64,000 nt of DNA from Strobilurus pachycystidiatus (lineage: Eukaryota > Basidiomycota > Agaricomycetes > Agaricales > Physalacriaceae): contig JAHLMK010000025.1 in the NCBI GenBank assembly GCA_019915135.1, forward strand, positions 372,001-436,000, written 5' to 3'. Below, piece after piece: positions 57,730 to 64,000 of the stretch. Numbering within the stretch: the stretch's first letter is position 1; each line of letters starts with the position of its first letter. Both the position numbers and the translations under genes were made by a program. The notes beneath the pieces were generated by a model that was not told the origin of the DNA, did no database searches, and saw only the letters and a list, made by a program, of their open reading frames with translations.

Positions 57730-59620
57730 GTGGGACGGCAAGACTTTTGGAGGCCTCTCGATTCTTCCATCGTCCGGAGTGGGTTCATGCAAGGTGAGCT
57801 GGTGTTCGGATATAACGGAATATGTAACTCATGGATGTTTGATAGTTGCATTCGTCACGGTGGATCCGAAGATGCTCGAATCTTGGGAATTCATCTACTC
57901 ATGAACGATCAACCAGATTAGGCACGGCATGCTCTCAAGTGGCTCACCGACGTCTCCATGAAGCTTGAAAGTCGACTTCGATTGGCCGAATTCTGCGAAT
58001 TCATCACCCATGAACGATTCTATGAGAATAGCTACGGAAGGCTCTGGATGCTTAACGACACCTCATTGAACGTCCGAGGTCGATTTCGGCAGGAGGAAAT
58101 GGGTATCATTCTCGGGGTCTTTCGGGAAGGTAAGTTTCTGCTGGAGTCTTGCGAATACATCAACTCATGAACGATTCATTTATATCAGCTACGGATGGCT
58201 CTGTGGATGCCCAACGACGTCTACGTGACCGTCCAAGGTCGATTTCGAAAGGAGAAAGAGGGTATCATTCTCGCTGTCTACGGGAAGGTAGGTTTCTGCT
58301 CGAAACTTTCGAATTCTGTAACTCAACAACACTTGAAGTTGTATATGCCACGGATGGCTCCAGAGATGCCCAACGACGTCTACGTGACCGTCCAAGGTCG
58401 ATTTCGAAAGGAGAAAGTAGGTATCATTCTCGCTGTCTTCGGGAAGGTAGGTTTCTGCTCGAAACTTTCGAATTCTGTAACTCAACAACACTTGAAGTTG
58501 TATATGCCACGGATGGCTCCAGAGATGCCCAACGACGTCTACGTGACCGTCCAAGGTCGATTTCGAAAGGAGAAAGTAGGTATCATTCTCGCTGTCTTCG
58601 GGAAGGTAGGTTTCTGCTCGAAACTTTCGAATTCTGTAACTCAACAACACTTGAAGTTGTATATGCCACGGATGGCTCTGTGGATGCCCAACGACGTCTA
58701 CGTGACCTTCCAAGGTCGATTTTGAAAGGAGAAAGAGGGTATCATTCTCGCGGTCTTCGGGAAGGTAAGTTTCTGCTGGAGTCTTGCGAATACATCAACT
58801 CATGAACGATTCATTTATATCAGCTACGGATGGCTCTGTGGATGCCCAACGACGTCTACGTGACCGTCCAAGGTCGATTTCGAAAGGAGAAAGTAGGTAT
58901 CATTCTCGCTGTCTTCGGGAAGGTAGGTTTCTGCTCGAAACTTTCGAATTCTGTAACTCAACAACACTTGAAGTTGTATATGGCACGGATGGCTCTGTGG
59001 ATGCCCAACGACGTCTACGTGACCGTCCAAGGTCGATTTCGAAAGGAGAAAGAGGGTATCATTCTCGCGGTCTTCGGGAAGGTAAGTTTCTGCTGGAGTC
59101 TTGCGAATACATCAACTCATGAACGATTCATTTATATCAGCTACGGATGGCTCTGTGGATGCCCAACGATGTCTACGTGACCGTCCAAGGTCGATTTCGA
59201 AAGGAGAAAGAGGGTATCATTCTCGCGGTCCTCGGGAAGGTAGGTTTCTGCTCGAAACTTTCGAATTCTGTAACTCAACAACACTTGAAGTTGTATATGC
59301 TACGGATGGCTCCAGAGATGCCCAACAACACCTAAATGAACGTCCAAGGTCGATTGCAGAAGGAGAGAGAGGGTATCATTCTCGCGGTCTTCGGGAAGGT
59401 AGGTTTTTGCTCGACTCTTTCGAATTCTGTAACTCAACAACACTTGAAGTTATATATGCCACGGATGGCTCCAGAGATGCCCAACGACACCTAAATGAAC
59501 GTCCAAGGTCGATTGCAGAAGGAGAAAGAGGGTATCATTCTCGCGGTCTTTGGGGAGGTAAGAATATGTTCGGACCTTCCGAAGTTGTCACTCATACAGT
59601 CCTTCATCATGGAATGCTCT
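57730..59620 (+). repeat. Tandem array of about ten KOW-like exon-plus-intron units, module 3
   Basis: Ten units of about 158 bp. Clear exons: 58189-58287, 58339-58446, 58498-58605, 58657-58764, 58824-58922, 58974-59081, 59141-59239, 59291-59398 and 59450-59557, preceded by a diverged unit near 58030. Exons are 99 or 108 nt, all phase 0-0, and encode MPNDVYVTVQGRFRKEKEG then IILAVFGK, which fits a KOW motif. Two intron types alternate irregularly: a 59-nt GTAAGT...TATCAG and a 51-nt GTAGGT...CTTGAAG. Stops interrupt the units at 58657 (CGA to TGA), 59291 and 59450 (TAA), so not all units can be translated together. It may be a separate gene or former 3' exons of the Spt5-like gene; a degenerate end unit is near 59610. 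Confidence 0.75.
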
Positions 59621-59627
59621 GATGGTG

Positions 59628-61690
59628 CCCAACGAGGCCTTAGTGAAAGACGGCGCCATGCATAACCTCTTCGGGAATCTGGACTCGGCGCGACCTGCAC
59701 TTCTAAGTTCCGAGATGGCGTACTTACACCCGCACCCACATGCACACTCAAACCCACACTCGAACCCAACCCCGGCCATTCCGGCCCTTTTCCCGGAGGA
59801 GGGCGAAACCATCGTCCGCGCGTCCCCTTGTCGTGGGCCTCTGGGCTTATACCCAACTAAGAACGCGTTAAACTTGAGGCCGATGTTTCTCAGTCTGGGT
59901 AAGTATGCCTCTTCCGGTGCGCTTGTTGTTCTATTGCTCATGACTTTATCTTCTTTCAGTTGTGCACCATCACTTTGGTCGCCATTTCTTGGTCGAGAAA
60001 CAAGGTAGAATCACAACGACGAAACAAATCGCTTTCCAGTCTCATCTCACAAGAACCGCCCCCTCCAAGGGACGAGTACACTTCCCCTGGATGTCCGTCA
60101 AACATTTGAATGAATCTCTGGCCTGTACTTACCCATGTTTCTGTCCTAGCCTTGAAGCCGGCGTCGATCGACGGCGATCCTTACGTTCCGATCCGACGGC
60201 ACAACATCCGACCTCACCTCACTCCTCCCATTTTTTTCCCACCCCCTTCGTCTACGCACCCACCCCATCGTTCCTGCACCCACCCCCACCGTTCCCGCCC
60301 TCCAACGTCCCCGCTCCCGCTCCCACCATCCTTGCACCCACCCCCTCCCACGCCTCTTGCCTCCCCCACCCATCTCACTCTCACCTTCTCTCCCACCCCC
60401 GTCCTCGCACTCACCCCACTGTCCTCGCACCACCAACGTCTCCGCAAACACCCCCCGACAGCCCCCATGCGGATATTTGGGAGACGGATAACATTGATAT
60501 GCTGCAATAAGATGATACTAGCCCTTGGAACTGCCATCGATCCTCTCTGCGAGCTTCTTCTCACCAACTTGCTCGAGATGGCCGGGCTCACGAAGACGAT
60601 CACCGCCGAGGAGTCGCAAGCAGTGGTTACGTCCATCATTACTCACACGTCTGGAAATCCTCGCGTCTTTTCTCACCTACTGTGGCGGACTATACAGGAG
60701 AAGACGGTCCAGGCGCAAATATATTCTTCTGGGCACGTGAAGCAATACATGAAACTCCATGTACGCGCTCTCCTGCTACAGTCGAGAGCAGTGGTGGCGC
60801 GGAAATGTTGGAGAACATGTTGAAGAAATATCTGAGCGATGCGCACGCGTCGGTGAAGACGACAGCACGCCAGACATTCTGAGTTTTCCACAATTCATGG
60901 CCGGGACGGGGTCTTGTCGTTATGGAGTCTCTGGATGCAACGGTTCGCAGCCACCTGGAGAAGGCCTGCCCTAATCCTAACGCTGCTGCATTTACCTTAC
61001 CTTCAATCAATCCGAAACCGGTCAAGGAGAGCAGTGCTGCAGCTGCGATCGCGGCTAGCCGTGCGAAGGCTAAAACTATCGCTAATTCGCCCCCATCTCT
61101 GCGGCACGAGGCGACGTCCGCGACTTCCATTCTCCTGCCAAAAGACCCAATTCTCCTCCCTCCAATCCCTCAACAATGCGCTCTTTTCCTCGCCCTTCAT
61201 CGGATATTCCTACATCCACATCCCCGCCTTCTTCGCGATCGAGAACTATGTCCAACACCCTCAGCCGCTCTCAAAGTAGCGGGGCTACACCCTCTCGTTC
61301 TTCGGATAACCTTGCGGCCAATATCCGACCTGACTCGCCTCAAGTTTCGGAGAACTCTACGAGTCGCAGACGGACGTCTTCGTCGCCGTTGGCATCCTTA
61401 ACGATAGGGCGTCTCTCGTTGTGAAAGAATCGGCAGCGGCTGCCATCATTGCCGCCCACAGTCGCACTTCGCGACGAAACGCGCCTCAAAGCAGGCAATC
61501 GCCGAAGTTGAGGCCAAGCGTACACGCGAAGAGGAGCGCGTACGCCGGAGAGGAGCAGCGGATGCAGCGCGAGGAGGAGCAGAGGAAGCAGCGCGAGGAA
61601 GAGGAACGGAAGGAAACCAGGAGGAGATGGAGGAGAGGGGCGTCTACAGTCCTCAACCGAATCGCGCGGTTGGCCATGGCGTGGAGGTAG
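59628..61690 (+). CDS. Poorly resolved proline-rich coding region
   Basis: A first exon (MVPNEALVKDGAMHNLFG..., His/Pro-rich) ends at a clear GTAAGT donor near 59899, with an acceptor TTTCAG near 59959. Further right, 60150-60480 is a CACCCCC-rich low-complexity tract, then short plausible coding segments appear (AIDPLCELLLTNLLEMAGL near 60540, SLDATVRSHLEKACPNPNAAAF near 60930, and an EEEQRKQREEEERKE helix near 61560). I could not join these into one frame with confidence. They may be one gene with many exons or decayed sequence. No domain is recognised. Confidence 0.3.
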
Positions 61691-61699
61691 TGCTGAGGT

Positions 61700-62200
61700 A
61701 GTGCTGGCTCTAGGAGAGAATGATGCGCATGTTTCACACACATCGCCACTGCATCGTGTCGATAGTTAACCAGTGGATTAGCCTCTCGGGCTCTATGCAC
61801 TTTTCGAGCACGCACCAAACGTATAACAGCTCGTCTCGAAACTGTTTATGCTCGCCAAAAGCTGCTCTATGTGCTGTAGGAGATTCGGCTCCCGCGAGTG
61901 CTACATCGAGATGGCCCGTATCGCGTTCGTGGGCGAAGACAGTGGGAGATGTATGCTGGTAGAAGCGTTCGGAGGCGGGTGTACTATGAGATCGGTCCGA
62001 CGCACGAGGGACGACGAAAGTGGGATGTGTATCGAAGGCGGACGCGAGCTCGTCGTCGCGGATCGCTGCGTCAGCGATGGCAATTGTGTAAGCGATCTAA
62101 TTCTTGCTTTTTGCTTTCACTCCTCACCACCAACACCACCTCTGACCAGCCACTCATAAACAACATGTTCATCAGGTAATATACCTCTAACTCATCCTCC
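61700..62200. other. No gene I can support
   Basis: Overlapping short frames only. A short basic frame (RRQWEMYAGRSVRRRVYYE) near 61930 is suggestive but isolated. Confidence 0.35.
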
Positions 62201-62215
62201 ATCATGTTTCATTGA

Positions 62216-62596
62216 CAGTTTGTCAGACTCTTCACCAAACTTGTCAAGGCTCTGTGCATGCCAAGGTGGAAACTTCCATTATCCTGATCCGGATCGCCCT
62301 AATTTCGTCGCGCGCGCGCCCAGAGCCACACGTCGTCAACGCCACGACAACTCCGAGTCCGACGTGGAATTGGACGCCGACTCTGTCGTCCTTGAGGTCC
62401 GTCGGTCGTCCATTCCGTTTTCGCCGTGTTGAGCGCGCGCCCGAACTCCAGGGCATGTTCGACACCAACAGCCAGAGTCAGAACGCCGTAGCTGAGCCCG
62501 TCATCGAGCTCGACAGTGACGATGTCATTTTCCAAGTATGTCATCTCCTTGTCTGTATCTTTGTGGTATTAAGTACCTGTTTTGCAGGGCACGTTC
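62216..62596 (+). CDS. Small acidic protein with duplicated exon, partial
   Basis: Coding-like segments SDSSPNLSRLCACQGGNF...SDVELDADSVVLE, then after a GTCCGT...TCCAG intron GMFDTNSQSQ...VIELDSDDVIFQ, then after a GTATGT...GCAG intron GTFD and a stop. The last two exons begin with the same GGC(A/G)(T/C)GTTCGAC, and both acidic segments share ELD.D.V, so this looks like another in-phase exon duplication. The N-terminus is not defined. No family is recognised. Confidence 0.35.
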
Positions 62597-62885
62597 GACT
62601 AGCAGTCAACTCATTGACTACACATATCTAACACCACCAACTGTACTCTACGCTATCTTGCTAACAAGTTGCGCTTATATATCTTCTTCGGACTCAACAT
62701 ATGTACTTGATCATATCGAATCATACGAAGGGCGGCGGAGGCGCGCCGACGGAGCTTTACTCGGTACTTGCAGGCGCAAAAGGGCATCGAATTACACTTA
62801 TGTATTAAGTTACTTATCCTGGTGGCTGGCCGCGGTGTCAATACATATGTCATTCAATTCGAACCAGTTCGCCGTCGAATCCGCC

Positions 62886-62987
62886 CCATGCCCCCGGCCC
62901 GCGATCCCGCGAAAGGACCGTCGATGAAAGTCTGGTGCGTTTAACGCACCAGAAACGTGGTGCGGGGGTGTTTGCCCCCGGTGTGAT
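62886..62987 (-). repeat. Paired-hairpin repeat, copy 2 (inverted)
   Basis: Nearly identical to 29925-30026 in opposite orientation, with both hairpins intact (perfect 11-bp stem TCTGGTGCGTT around one base, and a CGGGGG/CCCCCG stem). Confidence 0.6.
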
Positions 62988-63060
62988 CAGAACGGTTGGT
63001 TGTACGTCTTTACCTCTATGTGACAGTTCATTGGGCAGCTTACCACGGTCGACCGACAGT

Positions 63061-63731
63061 AATGGGTACACATGCCCGTCCTGCTCCGAAAGAGCGCTGT
63101 CCCATGGCCAGTTGCCGGGACTCAAGAAGCACATCAAAAGGGGGGAATGTGTACGCAAGGACGATGCCCCTTGGCTGCCACATAGACATCCCGCTGCTCA
63201 CCAGCACCAGCACCAGCCAGTGGATAACTCAGCCCTGTAACCGTACACCCGTCGTCTGGCCCAGCGACATATGCACCACAGCCAAACGGAAACGGGCCAT
63301 TGGTCCCACAGAGTCGTCCAAAGCCTGAGTGGTACAGGATGTACCCGCTGCAGACGACAAGACCAGCGGGAACCGTGACATCTCCCGGTGTTGCTCCTCA
63401 GCATCATCGTGCCCCCGCAACGCCACAGGGTAATCCGGCGTGGCCTGATGACTACCACTGGGCGGGCCAGCCTCGACAGACCGATCTATATCCTCCAATG
63501 TCGGCGCCGGGCCCATCTCGTGGCGGGGAACCCCAACCACTGCCAGGGCTGCCTCCGCGGTACGTACTACCTAGGGAGGAGGACCCAGCCTTCGTTCCAC
63601 CCGAAGGGCTCCGTCCTGGAACGGTGCGTCAAGGGGTGCCTGCGCTGTACGTACCGGAAATGGAGGAAAAACCGTACGTTCCGCCTGAAGGACTTCGTCC
63701 TAGGAAGTCGTCACGTAAGGGCACAAAATGA
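63061..63731 (+). CDS. C2HC zinc-finger, proline-rich protein, relative of the gene at 1.3 kb
   Basis: After an acceptor CGACAG near 63058 the frame reads NGYTCPSCSERALSHGQ, then LKKHIKRGEC, giving C-x2-C...H-x5-C, followed by a His/Gln-rich stretch. A second frame at 63300-63731 encodes a Pro-rich region with tandem (A/K)(F/P)(V/Y)(V)PPEGLRP motifs and a KSSRKGTK tail. The two parts are in different frames and I could not settle the intron near 63230, so the join is provisional. The finger and the tail match the gene at 1345-1812, where they are in one exon. Confidence 0.45.
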
Positions 63732-64000
63732 GCGCTGCGCCGATACGTGTAATTGTAATTGACTGTATGTATGTTGATTGATATTGGACTTGATGTATTC
63801 TATCCCAAATGCCGTCGCAGGTGTGATTGACAAGACTAGCACGGGTGCTGAGCGGGATCGCTGCTGGAGGGGAATGTGCACCCGGCGGGAGTTGGTACGT
63901 AATCGAGATCTTTGGCTGTAGAATTGAGGATGTAAGTGATTGACAATTTTGTCTGAATGTCACGCTGTTAAGTCGTTAGTTCACTTCCGTATGTTAGACA
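63732..64000. other. 3' flank, no gene seen
   Basis: AT-rich sequence after the zinc-finger gene; no open frame or repeat of note. Confidence 0.4.

Noticed and set aside
58189..58713. Long open frame on the minus strand across the KOW-like array
   Set aside because: It arises from repetition of one stop-free 158-bp unit; the plus-strand frame has splice sites and a family resemblance, the minus one has neither.
57730..59620. Regular repeats as a CRISPR array or simple satellite
   Set aside because: Units are about 158 bp with conserved coding exons and splice sites rather than short repeats with unique spacers, and the genome is fungal.
58149..59622. Alternative plus-strand frame of the array (RRLRDRPRSISKGE repeats)
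   Set aside because: It is open mainly because one repeated unit is stop-free in that frame and it ignores the conserved introns; its peptide matches nothing in the other two modules.

Overview
This is nuclear DNA of a filamentous fungus, almost certainly an agaricomycete basidiomycete (Mycena-like by general character, but I cannot name the species). The supporting signs are dense 45-60 nt introns with GT...AG ends and CTRAY branch sites, F-box and kinase-like genes without close model-organism relatives, a fungal tnp2-type CACTA transposase, a MULE-like transposase with a GCM-type zinc finger, and several lineage-specific duplicated families. No rRNA, tRNA, CRISPR or organellar gene is recognisable. 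Exon joins below are my own inference from splice signals and reading frames, with no transcript support.

Layout. 1-9.5 kb: a small C2HC zinc-finger/proline-rich gene, a kinase-like gene, a hypothetical gene and an F-box gene. A 37-bp sequence is repeated exactly just upstream of the kinase and F-box genes. 9.7-12.3 kb: a tandem pair of paralogues on the minus strand, one intact and one decayed. 12.4-27.5 kb: a nest of mobile elements. One minus-strand transposon gene (13.9-26.7 kb; GCM zinc finger, MULE-like transposase, USP-like cysteine protease, PHD finger) is split by a 4.5-kb LTR retroelement, two hAT-like MITEs and a 1.6-kb DNA element. Subtracting the insertions and one copy of each target-site duplication restores one open frame of about 1,700 codons. 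The LTR element has features of Tf1/sushi-type self-priming and carries an intron-containing gene antisense to its own transcript. 27.5-34.1 kb: an HNH-like gene, a small gene, low-complexity DNA and an intron-bearing RPB1 (RNA polymerase II largest subunit) pseudogene fragment.

34.2-59.6 kb holds what I consider the most interesting structure: a multigene module present three times in rearranged form. Its parts are a small chromodomain gene, a foldback palindrome in the promoter region, an Spt5/KOW-like gene or its 5' remnant, a tandem array of KOW-like exons, and a member of an unnamed family marked by a VHSDDE motif. Module 1 is about 34.2-40.9 kb, module 2 about 46.9-51.1 kb and module 3 about 52.2-59.6 kb. 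Between modules 1 and 2 lie a tnp2 CACTA transposase gene broken by a third member of the same MITE family, and a two-zinc-finger gene. Many genes here have grown by in-frame duplication of exon-plus-intron units.

59.6-64 kb: poorly resolved proline-rich coding sequence, a small acidic gene, an inverted copy of a paired-hairpin repeat also seen at 29.9 kb, and a second C2HC zinc-finger gene related to the one at 1.3 kb.
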